Positions 1 through 7,969 of a stretch of DNA of 64,000 nt are shown one piece after another. The notes beneath the pieces were generated by a model. That model was given only the letters and a program-made list of their open reading frames with translations, did not search any database and was not told the origin of the DNA. How positions within the stretch are numbered: position 1 is the stretch's first letter; every line of letters starts with the position of its first letter. The DNA is taken from NCBI GenBank assembly GCA_030645495.1, contig JAUSLV010000019.1, positions 62,001 to 126,000 of the forward strand. The letters run 5' to 3'. This stretch comes from Actinomycetota bacterium (GTDB lineage: Bacteria > Actinomycetota > Acidimicrobiia > Acidimicrobiales > Ilumatobacteraceae). The position numbers and the translations under genes were made by a program.

Positions 1-2
1 AT

Positions 3-365
3 TGGCTGGTGCCGATCCTGGCCCTGGTGGCACTGCTGCTGGCGCTGATCGCGTTCGCGTCGCACCCCGAGAAGGAAACCCTGTTCCGCAGCCTGGCCCT
101 CGGCCTGATCGTGATCGCGTTGTTGGTGGCCATCGTCGGCTATCTCGTGCCCCGGTTCGTGCTGCCGATGCTGGCCGACAGCTCGTGGTCGAACCTGCCC
201 GCTGGAATGGCCGACGATTCCATCCCGCTGCTGATCGTCCTCGAAGTGCTGCTGATCGCCGGCGCGGGCGCGCTCATCGCTCTCGGCGGCATGCGCCGTC
301 AGCGTCGCCGCTGGAGCCAACCGATCAGCACCTTCCGCTACAACGAGGATCGCCGCTGGAGCTGA
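3..365 (+). CDS. Membrane protein, C-terminal part (cut by window edge)
   Basis: The open frame runs in from the left edge, so the N-terminus is missing; an internal GTG at position 9 could be mistaken for the start. The visible 120 residues hold three hydrophobic stretches (about residues 3-18, 27-50 and 74-96 of the fragment) separated by a short loop, followed by a basic tail rich in Arg that is probably cytoplasmic. No enzymatic motif is visible. I do not recognise the family; an integral membrane protein of unknown role is all that the sequence supports. Confidence 0.6.
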   Translation, partial: WLVPILALVALLLALIAFASHPEKETLFRSLALGLIVIALLVAIVGYLVPRFVLPMLADSSWSNLPAGMADDSIPLLIVLEVLLIAGAGALIALGGMRRQRRRWSQPISTFRYNEDRRWS

Positions 366-406
366 TCGCGGCCGACGGCTACACACCCCTGATGGGTGCG
401 GCGCCG

Positions 407-1780
407 TCAGGCGATCAGCTCGTCGACGAACTCGCCGAACACCGTCGCGTAGCGCAGCGCATCGGCGTCGGTGTGCAACACCGAGATCAGCCACTGCTCG
501 TCGAGACCGGGCGGCAGCAGCACACCACGATTGATGCCGTGCATCCACTGTGCGAACGCAAGGTCGAAGTCGGTGGCCTTGTAGTCGCGGTAGTTGGTGA
601 TCGGCTGAGGCGCCCACGTGACGCAACCCTTGGCACCGAACTGCACCGTGTGCGCCGGCAGCCCGGCGCGAGCGATGATGGTGTCGCAGGCATCGAGCAG
701 CAGGCGGTTGCGGGCGATCGTGTCGTCGGTGGCCTCGGGCGTGCACACTTCCGTGAGCACCGCCTTGGCCGCGGCCATACACAACGGGTTGCCGTTGTAG
801 GTACCCAGGTGCAGCACCTTGCCCATCGAAATCTGGTCCATGCACTCGCGGGTACCACCGAACGCACCCAGCGGCAGCCCGCCGCCGATGCTCTTGGCCA
901 GCGCCACCAGGTCGGGTTGCACGCCCAACACGCCCGTGGCGCCGCTCCAGCCGGCGGTGATGCCCGTCTTCACCTCGTCGAAGATCAGCATCGTGCCGTA
1001 CTTGCGGGTGAGCGCCCGGGCACCTTCCAGGTAGCCGGGCAACGGCTTGCAGATGCCGATGTTCTCCATCACCGGTTCGACGATGAAGCACGCCACGTCG
1101 CCGGCCTTGAGCACCCGTTCGAGCGCTTCGAGGTTGTTGTACGGCACGACCAGCGTGTCGCGCAGCACCGCGCGGGTGATGCCGGCCGTGGACGGGATGG
1201 CACGCGGTGAATCGGCGGGGCCGGCCTCGCTGACCGGCGGCTTCATCGAGATCATCACTTCGTCGTGGTGGCCGTGGTAGCCGCCCTCGACCTTGACGAT
1301 CTTCTCGCGCCCGGTGACTCCACGAGCGACGCGGATCGCGTCCATCGTGGCCTCGGTGCCCGAGTTGGTGAAGCGCCACATCGGCAGGCCGTAGCGATCG
1401 CCGAGCAGCTCGGCGACCTCGGCGTTCATCTCGCACGGGGTGACGAACAGTGTGCCGTTGTCGAGTTGCGCCTCGACCGCCCGGCGCACCGCGGGGTGGC
1501 AGTGGCCGGAGAACAGGGCGCCGTAGCCCATGTCGAAGTCGACGTAGCGGTTGCCGTCGACGTCTTCCATCCACGCCTCCTGCGCCCGGCGAACCACGAT
1601 CGGGTGCGGGTCGTAGGCCTGGAAACTGCTGGGCACACCCATCGGCAGCACGAGGCGTGCCCGCTCGGTGGCCCGTTGCGAACCTTTGGTGCGATCGATG
1701 TAGACGCCGAGCTCACGCTTGGTGATGGCCTTTGCCCGCTCGGCGAGTTCACGCGTGGGAATGCTTTCCGTCGCGCTCAT
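407..1780 (-). CDS. Class III PLP aminotransferase, glutamate-1-semialdehyde aminomutase-like
   Basis: A fold-type I PLP enzyme of 457 residues. The motif NSGTEATMDAIRVARG (from residue 139), the FDEVKTG segment with the cofactor Asp at about 268, and the PLP-binding Lys at about 296 in LVALAKSIGGG followed by GLPLGAFGG match HemL-like aminomutases. Family knowledge: such enzymes move an amino group within glutamate-1-semialdehyde for tetrapyrrole synthesis, but many HemL paralogues act on other amino or keto substrates. The N-terminus carries about 40 extra residues compared with HemL, and no other haem gene is nearby, so a paralogue with another substrate is as likely as true HemL. A strong Shine-Dalgarno (GGAGGAG) sits 8 bases before the ATG, and the promoter region holds a long palindrome. 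Confidence 0.8.
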   Translation of the reverse strand: MSATESIPTRELAERAKAITKRELGVYIDRTKGSQRATERARLVLPMGVPSSFQAYDPHPIVVRRAQEAWMEDVDGNRYVDFDMGYGALFSGHCHPAVRRAVEAQLDNGTLFVTPCEMNAEVAELLGDRYGLPMWRFTNSGTEATMDAIRVARGVTGREKIVKVEGGYHGHHDEVMISMKPPVSEAGPADSPRAIPSTAGITRAVLRDTLVVPYNNLEALERVLKAGDVACFIVEPVMENIGICKPLPGYLEGARALTRKYGTMLIFDEVKTGITAGWSGATGVLGVQPDLVALAKSIGGGLPLGAFGGTRECMDQISMGKVLHLGTYNGNPLCMAAAKAVLTEVCTPEATDDTIARNRLLLDACDTIIARAGLPAHTVQFGAKGCVTWAPQPITNYRDYKATDFDLAFAQWMHGINRGVLLPPGLDEQWLISVLHTDADALRYATVFGEFVDELIA

Positions 1781-1803
1781 GGATGATCTCCTCCGGATTC
1801 CGT

Positions 1804-1839
1804 TCCGATAAGCCTAGCTCACGACGGAATCCGTCGTGA
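1804..1839 (-). promoter_or_regulatory. Promoter with palindromic operator candidate upstream of the aminotransferase
   Basis: Positions 1819-1839 form a perfect palindrome with 10-bp arms (TCACGACGGA and its complement) around one central base. On the minus strand it is followed by TAGGCT, a plausible -10, with a TTCACG-like -35 18 bases before it, so the palindrome fills the -35/spacer. A further half-related CGGAATCCG lies at 1794-1802, just before the ribosome binding site. This arrangement is typical of a repressor operator; the regulator is not identifiable from the window. Confidence 0.55.
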
Positions 1840-1953
1840 ACAAGTGCACACCGAACGGCGAACGACGGGTGATGCGCGCCTGCGCCCACAGCGCCCGCCG
1901 ACGAATGTCATGGTGGAATTCGGCCGCACATGTGGCACACTGCTGGCCTTCAT

Positions 1954-2030
1954 GGTGGCCGTAGCTCAGCTGGTAGAGCATCAGTTTGTGGTACTGAGGG
2001 TCGCGGGTTCGAAACCCGTCGGTCACCCCA
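1954..2030 (+). tRNA. tRNA-His (GTG)
   Basis: A complete cloverleaf: acceptor GTGGCCG pairs with CGGTCAC, the anticodon loop TTGTGGT carries GTG at 1988-1990, and the T-arm is GCGGGTTCGAAACCCGT-like. The histidine-specific extra G at -1 (1954) faces C73 (2027), and CCA is encoded at 2028-2030. Confidence 0.95.
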
Positions 2031-2080
2031 AGGAGTGAAGTGTCGGGCCACTTTGCGTGAGCCCTACACTTCACGCCACT

Positions 2081-2155
2081 GCGCCTCTAGCTCAACGGCA
2101 GAGCAACGGACTCTTAATCCGCAGGTTCTGGGTTCGAAACCCAGGGGGCGCACCA
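2081..2155 (+). tRNA. tRNA-Lys (CTT)
   Basis: Acceptor GCGCCTC pairs with GGGGCGC, the discriminator is A and CCA is encoded at 2153-2155. The anticodon loop CTCTTAA carries CTT at 2113-2115; the T-arm stem is CTGGG/CCCAG. It lies 50 bases after tRNA-His and is probably co-transcribed with it. Confidence 0.95.
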
Positions 2156-2161
2156 CCACAG

Positions 2162-2193
2162 GAAGCAGGTCAGAATCTCTGACCTGCTTCTTT
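2162..2193 (+). terminator. Rho-independent terminator after the tRNA pair
   Basis: A perfect 12-bp stem (GAAGCAGGTCAG with CTGACCTGCTTC) around a 5-base loop, followed by TTT, begins seven bases after the tRNA-Lys CCA. It also lies just beyond the 3' end of the minus-strand oxidoreductase and could act in both directions. Confidence 0.85.
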
Positions 2194-2197
2194 GCTG

Positions 2198-3169
2198 CTA
2201 CGGCACCAACACCGCCTTGCCGGCCACGCGTCGCTGCACCTGATCCTCCAAGGCGCGCACGGCGTCGGCGAACGGGTACTCGGTGGGGGCCACGGGGTGC
2301 AGCTCGCCACGCTCGATCGCAGCCGTCACCTCGGCCAGCAAGACCGCGTTCTGCTCGAGGTGCTTCATGAACCACCCGCCCCAGTTCACGCCCACGATCC
2401 GCCGGTTGCCCAGCAGCACCAGGTTGAGCGGTAGCCGCGGGATGTCGCCGGCGGCGAAGCCCACCACGAGGTACTGGCCGTCGTCGGCCAGCGCTCGCAC
2501 CGCCGGCTCGGCGAGCGCACCACCCACCGGGTCGTACACGTAGTCCACTCCCCCGCCGCTCAGCTCACGGGCGCGGGTCTTGAGGTCTTCCGTGGTGGTG
2601 TCGATCACCGACTCGGCGCCGTACTGCAGCGCCAACTCACGCTTGTCGGCGCTGGAGGCCGCGGCGATCACGCGCAGCCCCAGCGAGCGACCGATGTCGA
2701 CCGCGGCCAGTCCCACGCCGCCGCCGGCACCCAACACCAGCAGCGACTGGCCGGGGCTGGTGCGCACCCGGTTGGTGAGCGCGAACCACGACGTGCCGTA
2801 GCTCTGCACGAACGTGGCGGCCTGCGCGTCGGTGAGCGTGGAGGGCGAGCGCATCGCCATCGGGGCGAACACCACCACCTCCTCGGCGAAGCAACCCGAC
2901 GGCATGATCACGCACACTCGATCGCCCACCTGGTGCGAGGTGACGCCGTCGCCCAACTCGGTGACCACGCCCGCCAGCTCACCACCCGGCACGAACGGCA
3001 GCGACGGCTTGGCCTGGTAGAGGCCCTGCACCATCAACCCGTCCACGAAGTTCACGCCGGTGGCGCGAACGGCCACCTTCACACACCCTGGGGTGACCGG
3101 CGGCGAGGGCCGCTCTTCCACGACGAGATCACGAACCGGACCGAAGGCCTGACAGGAAACCACACGCAT
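2198..3169 (-). CDS. NADPH:quinone reductase-like zinc-independent MDR oxidoreductase
   Basis: A 323-residue medium-chain dehydrogenase/reductase. The N-terminal GroES-like domain contains the GVNFVDGLMVQGLY segment typical of quinone oxidoreductases, and the Rossmann domain carries LVLGAGGGVG at about residues 144-153 for NADPH. The zinc-binding cysteines of alcohol dehydrogenases are absent. The C-terminal PFADAVRALE and GKAVLVP motifs are also characteristic. Family knowledge: these cytosolic enzymes reduce quinones or activated alkenes; the exact substrate cannot be read from sequence. A TACCGT -10 lies 8 bases before the ATG, and the gene diverges from a GNAT acetyltransferase. Confidence 0.85.
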   Translation of the reverse strand: MRVVSCQAFGPVRDLVVEERPSPPVTPGCVKVAVRATGVNFVDGLMVQGLYQAKPSLPFVPGGELAGVVTELGDGVTSHQVGDRVCVIMPSGCFAEEVVVFAPMAMRSPSTLTDAQAATFVQSYGTSWFALTNRVRTSPGQSLLVLGAGGGVGLAAVDIGRSLGLRVIAAASSADKRELALQYGAESVIDTTTEDLKTRARELSGGGVDYVYDPVGGALAEPAVRALADDGQYLVVGFAAGDIPRLPLNLVLLGNRRIVGVNWGGWFMKHLEQNAVLLAEVTAAIERGELHPVAPTEYPFADAVRALEDQVQRRVAGKAVLVP

Positions 3170-3177
3170 GGATCGGG

Positions 3178-3183
3178 ACGGTA
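3178..3183 (-). promoter_or_regulatory. -10 element, near-leaderless promoter of the MDR oxidoreductase
   Basis: TACCGT on the minus strand, 8 bases before the ATG at 3169; the transcript would start within two bases of the start codon. Confidence 0.4.
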
Positions 3184-3201
3184 GTGCGAAGCTGTGCCTC
3201 C

Positions 3202-3816
3202 ATGCGGCTCGAACCCTTCTCCCTCATCGGTACCCACATGCGCCTCGTGCCGCTCACGCACGCCCTGGCGCCGGCGCTGTTGGCCGCCGGCACACGCGAC
3301 CGCAGCACGTACGGCCACACCGCGGTGCCCGACACCGCCGAGGCGATGACCGCATACATCGACGGCCTGCTCGGCGATGCGCAACGCGACACCGCCGTTC
3401 CGTTCGCCCAGGTGCGCGTCGCCGACGATGCACCCGTGGGCTGCACGCGCTTCATGAACGTGCTGTGGTGGGCCGGCCGCGACACGCCGGTGGAGGTGGA
3501 GATCGGGGGCACGTGGCTGGCCACCGACGCACAACGCTCGCCGATCAACACCGAGGCCAAGCTGCTGCTGCTGCGCCACGCGTTCGAGCAGTGGGGCGTG
3601 TTCCGCGTGGCCATCTGCACCGACGCGCGCAACGAGCGCAGCCGCGCTGCAATCGAGCGCATCGGTGGCCGCCTGGAGGGCATCCTGCGCAGCCACCGCC
3701 CGTCGATGGGCCACCTGGTCACCGCCGGCACCGTGCGCGACACCGCCGCGTACTCGATCATCGACAGCGAGTGGCCCGAGGTGCGCGCCCGACTGGAGGC
3801 GATGCTGCGTGGTTGA
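3202..3816 (+). CDS. GNAT family N-acetyltransferase (RimJ/RimL-like)
   Basis: A 204-residue protein resembling the ribosomal-protein acetyltransferase branch of GNAT. Support comes from the opening GTHMRLVPLTHALAPALLAA, the central strand pattern around VEIGGTWL, and the acetyl-CoA/helix region with DARNERSRAAIERIGGRLEG, which matches the N-x-x-S-x-x-x-x-E-x-x-G pattern of the family. An ATG at 3202 is preferred over an in-frame GTG at 3184 because the conserved strand begins directly after it. The stop overlaps the next gene by 8 bases, so the two are probably co-translated. Substrate unknown. Confidence 0.75.
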   Translation: MRLEPFSLIGTHMRLVPLTHALAPALLAAGTRDRSTYGHTAVPDTAEAMTAYIDGLLGDAQRDTAVPFAQVRVADDAPVGCTRFMNVLWWAGRDTPVEVEIGGTWLATDAQRSPINTEAKLLLLRHAFEQWGVFRVAICTDARNERSRAAIERIGGRLEGILRSHRPSMGHLVTAGTVRDTAAYSIIDSEWPEVRARLEAMLRG

Positions 3817-4555
3817 GCGGCCGGTGCTGCTGGTCACCGGTGGGTCGCGGGGCATCGGCGCGGCGATCGCCCGCGCTGCGGCTCCGACCTACGACGTGGT
3901 GGTCAACTACACCTCGCGCCCCGAAGCCGCGCACTCGGTCGTTGCCGACGTGATCGCCGCAGGCTCGCAGGCGATCGCGGTGCAGGCCGACGTGGCCGAC
4001 GAGACCGCAGTGCTGGCGATGTTCGCCGCGATCGACCACCAGTTCGGCCGCCTGGACGTACTGGTGAACAACGCGGGCATCGCCGGTGGCTACGGCACGC
4101 TCGACATCGTGCACGCCGACATGCTGCAGCGGCTGTGGGCCGTCAACGTCACCGGCGCGTTCGTGTGCGCTCGCGAGGCAGCTGCACGCATGCGCACCGA
4201 TCGGGGTGGCCGCGGTGGGTCGATCATCAACATCTCGTCGAAGGCGGCAGTGCTGGGCGGCGCCACCGAGTGGGTGCACTACGCCGCGTCGAAGGGCGCG
4301 CTCGACACGATGACCACCGGCCTGGCCAAGGAGCTCGCGCTCGTGGGTGTGCGGGTGAATGCCGTGCGCCCGGGCCTGATCGACAGCGACTTCCACGTGC
4401 ACGCGCCGGACGGCCGCTCGGAGCGTGTTCGCCCCACGGTGCCGATGCAGCGCTCGGGTACCCCCGAGGAGGTGGCCGCGGCGGTGCTGTGGCTGGCCTG
4501 CAGCGAGGCTTCGTACGTGACGGGCACGTTCCTCGACGTCACCGGCGGGCGATGA
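3809..4555 (+). CDS. Short-chain dehydrogenase/reductase (3-oxoacyl-ACP reductase-like)
   Basis: A classical SDR of 248 residues. The cofactor motif TGGSRGIG lies near residues 9-16, NNAG at about 87-90, the catalytic Ser in INISSKAAV and the YAASK Tyr/Lys pair at about 157-161, followed by VRVNAVRPGLI. The GTG start at 3809 overlaps the upstream acetyltransferase by 8 bases and gives a normal SDR N-terminus; a longer frame upstream is only a shadow of that gene. Family knowledge: NAD(P)H-dependent oxidation or reduction of a hydroxyl/keto group. Substrate not determinable. Confidence 0.85.
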   Translation: MVERPVLLVTGGSRGIGAAIARAAAPTYDVVVNYTSRPEAAHSVVADVIAAGSQAIAVQADVADETAVLAMFAAIDHQFGRLDVLVNNAGIAGGYGTLDIVHADMLQRLWAVNVTGAFVCAREAAARMRTDRGGRGGSIINISSKAAVLGGATEWVHYAASKGALDTMTTGLAKELALVGVRVNAVRPGLIDSDFHVHAPDGRSERVRPTVPMQRSGTPEEVAAAVLWLACSEASYVTGTFLDVTGGR

Positions 4556-4621
4556 ACATCGCGCTTCGGTGCCGGCGCAACGCGGGTGAGCGCAGGCCGC
4601 AGGACTAACGTCGGTGTCGAG

Positions 4622-5209
4622 ATGCGAGTCCTGCTGATCGTCGCCCACCCCAACACCGACAGCTTCACCCACGCGCTCGCGGCTCGGGCCGAGACGGCCT
4701 TGCAGGCCGCCGGCCACACGGTTGATCTGCTCGATCTGTATGCGCTGGGCGTGAGCGCGGCAATGAGCGCCGACGAGCACCGGGCGTACCACTCCGAGAG
4801 CCCATTGATCGACCCACTGATCACCGCGCACACCGAACTGGTGAAGGCCGCCGAGGCGATGGTGTTCGTGTACCCCACCTGGTGGAGCGCACAACCGGCG
4901 ATCCTGAAGGGCTGGCTCGAGCGGGTGATGGTGCCCGGCGTGGGGTTCGTGTTCAACGCCAAGGGCAAGGTACGCCCCGGCCTCACCCATGTGCGGCGCA
5001 TCGTCGGCATCAGCACGTACGGCTCGCCACGGGCGTATGTAAAGCTGGTCAACGACAACGGCCGGCGCACGCTGCTGCGCACGTTGCGGCTCAACACCTC
5101 GCTGCGCGGCCGCACGAAGTGGCTGGGGCTGTACGCGATCGACACGGCCACGGCCACCCAGCGCGACCGGTTCCTGGCTCGCGTCGAGAAGACGATGAGG
5201 TCGCTGTGA
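4622..5209 (+). CDS. Flavodoxin-fold NAD(P)H dehydrogenase (quinone), copy 1
   Basis: A 195-residue protein of the NQO/ MdaB flavodoxin-like family: it starts with the first beta strand MRVLLIVAHPNTDSFTHAL, and has the conserved VYPTWWSAQPAILKGWLERV-type helix that binds flavin and the dimer partner, followed by a STYGSP loop. Family knowledge: FMN/FAD-dependent two-electron reduction of quinones in the cytosol. It overlaps the next gene by four bases (GTGA) and the two proteins are clear paralogues, sharing the YPTWWS and KGW segments. Confidence 0.8.
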   Translation: MRVLLIVAHPNTDSFTHALAARAETALQAAGHTVDLLDLYALGVSAAMSADEHRAYHSESPLIDPLITAHTELVKAAEAMVFVYPTWWSAQPAILKGWLERVMVPGVGFVFNAKGKVRPGLTHVRRIVGISTYGSPRAYVKLVNDNGRRTLLRTLRLNTSLRGRTKWLGLYAIDTATATQRDRFLARVEKTMRSL

Positions 5210-5796
5210 AGGTGCTCGTCGTCTACTCGCACCCGGTGGAAGGTTCGTACGCTTCGGCATTGCGCGACCGTGTGCTCGCCGGACTGAAGGCCGGTGGTCA
5301 CGAGGCGCGCCTCAACGACCTGTACGCCGACGGGTTCCGCCCCGAGTTGTCCGCGTGGGAGCGCACCAACCACCTCGCCGCGCCCGACACCAAGCCCGAG
5401 ATCGCCACGTACGCGGCCGACCTGCAGTGGTGCGAGGCGCTCGTGCTGGTGTACCCCACCTGGTGGAGCGGCCAGCCAGGCATGTTGAAGGGCTGGATCG
5501 ACCGCGTGTGGGTCACCGGCGTGGCCTACGACCTGCCGGAAGGCTCCAACCGCATCCGCCCGCGGCTGAAGAACATCCGTCGCATCGTGGCCGTCACCAC
5601 GCACGGCTCGTCGAAGCTGATCAACACGCTGCAGGGCGAAGGCGGCAAGCGTGTCGTCACCCGTGGCCTGCGGGTGTTGTGCAACCCACTCACCCGCACC
5701 AAGTGGGTGGCGCTGTACCGCATCGACGGCTGCACCGCTGCCGACCGCGAGGCCTTCCTCGCCAAGGCCGAGCGCACGATGCAACGCCTCCGCTGA
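5206..5796 (+). CDS. Flavodoxin-fold NAD(P)H dehydrogenase (quinone), copy 2
   Basis: A 196-residue paralogue of the preceding gene, beginning at a GTG that overlaps the upstream stop. The sequence VKVLVVYSHPVEGSYASAL opens the flavodoxin fold and VYPTWWSGQPGMLKGWIDRV matches the diagnostic segment of copy 1; VTTHGSSKL occupies the position of its STYGSP loop. The tandem arrangement suggests local duplication, and the two subunits could form a heterodimer, because family members are obligate dimers with the active site at the interface. That last point is inference. Confidence 0.8.
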   Translation: MKVLVVYSHPVEGSYASALRDRVLAGLKAGGHEARLNDLYADGFRPELSAWERTNHLAAPDTKPEIATYAADLQWCEALVLVYPTWWSGQPGMLKGWIDRVWVTGVAYDLPEGSNRIRPRLKNIRRIVAVTTHGSSKLINTLQGEGGKRVVTRGLRVLCNPLTRTKWVALYRIDGCTAADREAFLAKAERTMQRLR

Positions 5797-5822
5797 CGGT
5801 CGGTGCGTCGGCCGGCTGGGCT

Positions 5823-5895
5823 TCTGGGGCTGATCCGTTCCATTCAGGAGTCTGGGGCTGGATCGTTCCGGCGATGGAGACGATCCAGCCCCGGA
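5823..5895. repeat. Intergenic 28-bp-period repeat with long inverted repeat
   Basis: Two direct units starting TCTGGGGCTG at 5823 and 5851 (period 28) lie between convergent genes. The second unit is also one arm of a hairpin: 5851-5866 pairs with 5880-5895 over 16 bp with one G-T pair around a 13-base loop. It could terminate transcription in both directions. Related units occur at 31062-31117. Confidence 0.6.
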
Positions 5896-5930
5896 TCCCG
5901 ACCGAAATGGGGAGCACGCACGTCGGGGTG

Positions 5931-7115
5931 TCAGCGGGTGAAGCGGGTGACGACTTCGATGTGGGGGGTGTGGGGGAACAGGTCGAGCACGGTGGAGCCC
6001 TCGTGGCGGAAGCCGTGTGCGGCCAGCAGCGCAGAATCACGCGCGAGTGACACGGGGTCGCAACTCACCAGCACCACACAGTCGGCACCGGTGGCGGCCA
6101 CCACGTCGACGGCCTCGCGGCCGAGGCCGGCCCGCGCCGGGTCGGCCACCACGAGGTCGACGGGCCGCGGCGCCCAGCGCTCGAACAACGACTCGACGAC
6201 CTCCGCGCTGGGCACGTTCACTCGCGCATCCGCGCATGCCGACGTGGAGCTCTCCACCAGGATCGCCTGTGGCACGCCCAGCCCGGCGGAGAACAGCCCG
6301 CCGCCGCCGTAGGCATCGAGCAGCGGGCCACTCATCCCCGACAACGCGTCGCCGCACACCTCGCGCACGACGGCCACCAACAACTCAGCGGCCTGCGGGC
6401 CCGATTGGAAGAACGACGCTGCGCTCACCTGCAGCGAGCGGCCGGCCACCGTCTCGTGCAACACCGCGGCAGGCCCGATGGCGACGTGATCGGGCAGCCG
6501 CTCGATGCGGGCGCGGTCGCCGTGGGCCAGCGCGGTGGCCTCGCCGCTGGACACGCCGACGCGCAGCGACACCTCGTCGGCGCCGTGCACGCGCACGTCG
6601 GCGAGCAGCGCCGACAGCGCCGGAGCAGCAACCGGGCACTCCCCCAGGGCCACCACCCGATGGCTGCCGGCGGCACGCAGGCCCACGCGACCATTGCGGT
6701 CGACCGCCAGGCGCATGCCGGTGCGATATCCCCACGGCCCCACCCCGCCACCGGGGCGCACGACGGCGTCGGGCAGCTTGGCCGTGCGCCGCAGCGCGTC
6801 TGCGACGATGTCGACCTTCCAGGCCAACTGCCCCTCGGCGGTGGCGTGCTGCCATCCGCACCCACCACACCCGCGGGCCACCTCGGGGCACGGCGGCACC
6901 ACCCGGTGCGCCGACGGTTCGAGCACCGCCACCACCGTCGCGCGGGCGAAGTCCTTCTTCGACGTGTGCACGCTCACCTGCACGGATTCACCCGCGAGGC
7001 CACCCTCCACGAACACCACCCGGCCATCGGCCAGGCGGGCGATGCCGTCGCCGCCGGCAGCCATCTTCTCCACCCGCACGACCGCTGTGTCGGGTTCGCG
7101 GGCGGAGTGGGGCAC
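5931..7115 (-). CDS. 23S rRNA/tRNA uracil-5 methyltransferase, RumA/TrmA family
   Basis: A 394-residue SAM-dependent RNA m5U methyltransferase. The N-terminal TRAM domain occupies about residues 10-65. Four cysteines (76, 83, 86, 160) in CPEVARGCGGCGWQH and LGECP match the [4Fe-4S] cluster of RumA. FFQ near 235-237, the motif ADPARAGLG and the catalytic Cys at about 352 in VLVSCDPVSLARD complete the family signature. Family knowledge: adds a methyl group to C5 of a uridine in rRNA or tRNA. The glycine-rich SAM motif is DAYGGGGLFS, a slight departure from the usual DLYCGxG. A GTG start lies 6 bases after a TAAGCT -10. Confidence 0.85.
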   Translation of the reverse strand: MPHSAREPDTAVVRVEKMAAGGDGIARLADGRVVFVEGGLAGESVQVSVHTSKKDFARATVVAVLEPSAHRVVPPCPEVARGCGGCGWQHATAEGQLAWKVDIVADALRRTAKLPDAVVRPGGGVGPWGYRTGMRLAVDRNGRVGLRAAGSHRVVALGECPVAAPALSALLADVRVHGADEVSLRVGVSSGEATALAHGDRARIERLPDHVAIGPAAVLHETVAGRSLQVSAASFFQSGPQAAELLVAVVREVCGDALSGMSGPLLDAYGGGGLFSAGLGVPQAILVESSTSACADARVNVPSAEVVESLFERWAPRPVDLVVADPARAGLGREAVDVVAATGADCVVLVSCDPVSLARDSALLAAHGFRHEGSTVLDLFPHTPHIEVVTRFTR

Positions 7116-7121
7116 GCCGGA

Positions 7122-7127
7122 AGCTTA
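7122..7127 (-). promoter_or_regulatory. -10 element, leaderless promoter of the RumA-family gene
   Basis: TAAGCT on the minus strand, 6 bases before the GTG start at 7115. Confidence 0.5.
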
Positions 7128-7146
7128 CGGACGCGGCACCCGTCCG

Positions 7147-7209
7147 CCCCGCTCACTACCCACCCACCCGGCCCGCTCACTACCCACCCACCCGGCCGGC
7201 GCACTACCC
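7147..7209. repeat. 24-bp tandem repeat between divergent promoters
   Basis: Two near-identical 24-base units (CCGCTCACTACCCACCCACC core) at 7147-7170 and 7171-7194, then a third, diverged and shortened unit to 7209. Each unit contains CACTACCC; in the third this becomes TACCCT, the presumed -10 of rpe. Confidence 0.8.
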
Positions 7210-7210
7210 T
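7205..7210 (+). promoter_or_regulatory. -10 element, leaderless promoter of rpe
   Basis: TACCCT ends 7 bases before the ATG at 7218 and lies in the last unit of the tandem repeat. Confidence 0.45.
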
Positions 7211-7217
7211 CGCAGCG

Positions 7218-7901
7218 ATGCCGAGGATCGAGATCGCCCCCAGTGTCCTGCCCGCCGACTTCGCCCGCCTGGGCGAGGAGATCGCGGCCCTGGAAGCAGC
7301 CGGCGTGGATCGCATCCACTGGGACGTGATGGATGGCCAGTTCGTGCCCAACCTCACCTTCGGACCCGCAGTGATCGCCTCCGCCCGAGCGCACACCACG
7401 CTGCCGTTCGAGGCGCACCTGATGGTGCTCACCGCCGACAACATGGCGGCCGACTACGTGAAGGCCGGGTGCCAACGGCTCACGGTGCACGCCGAGGCGT
7501 GCACCCACCTGCACCGCACGCTGGGGCTGATCAACTCGCTGGGCGCCACGGCGGCAGTGGCGCTGAACCCCGCCACGCCCGTGTCGGCCGTCGCGCACGT
7601 GCTCGACCTGGTGGACATGATCCTGATCATGACGGTGAACCCGGGCTTCGGCGGGCAGAGCTACATCGCCACGATGGAACCCAAGATCCGCGAGCTGAAG
7701 ACGATGATCGATGCGCAGGGCCTCACCGACCGTGTTGCGATCGAGGTCGACGGAGGCATCGGCCCGAAGACCGTAGCGGCTGCCGTGGGCGCGGGCGCCA
7801 CCGTGCTGGTCGCCGGCAGCGCGCTGTTCCGCGACCCCGAAGGCCTGGCCCACGCAGTCACCGACCTGCGGACGCGTGCGGAAGCCGCGCTGACCTGCTG
7901 A
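7218..7901 (+). CDS. rpe: Ribulose-phosphate 3-epimerase
   Basis: A 227-residue TIM barrel that interconverts ribulose-5-phosphate and xylulose-5-phosphate in the pentose phosphate pathway. IAPSVLPADFARLGEEI at the N-terminus, HWDVMDGQFVPNLTFGP (metal-binding His and catalytic Asp), HLMV, MTVNPGFGGQSY, and EVDGGIGPKT followed by AGSALF are the full set of family motifs. Length is normal. The ATG at 7218 is chosen because the conserved first strand begins at residue 4; a longer upstream frame is antisense to the methyltransferase gene. Confidence 0.95.
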   Translation: MPRIEIAPSVLPADFARLGEEIAALEAAGVDRIHWDVMDGQFVPNLTFGPAVIASARAHTTLPFEAHLMVLTADNMAADYVKAGCQRLTVHAEACTHLHRTLGLINSLGATAAVALNPATPVSAVAHVLDLVDMILIMTVNPGFGGQSYIATMEPKIRELKTMIDAQGLTDRVAIEVDGGIGPKTVAAAVGAGATVLVAGSALFRDPEGLAHAVTDLRTRAEAALTC

Positions 7902-7969
7902 CCAGCACGCGGCAGAGCCCCAGGGTCCAGCGGAGGCTCACCGCCGGTCCACGGACCGCTCGCGTCCAA

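Noticed and set aside
3665-3808. N-terminal extension of the SDR gene
   Set aside because: It overlaps the acetyltransferase out of frame; the GTG at 3809 gives a normal SDR start.
7918-7968. Possible terminator between rpe and the small membrane gene
   Set aside because: Only weak, broken complementarity and no T-run.
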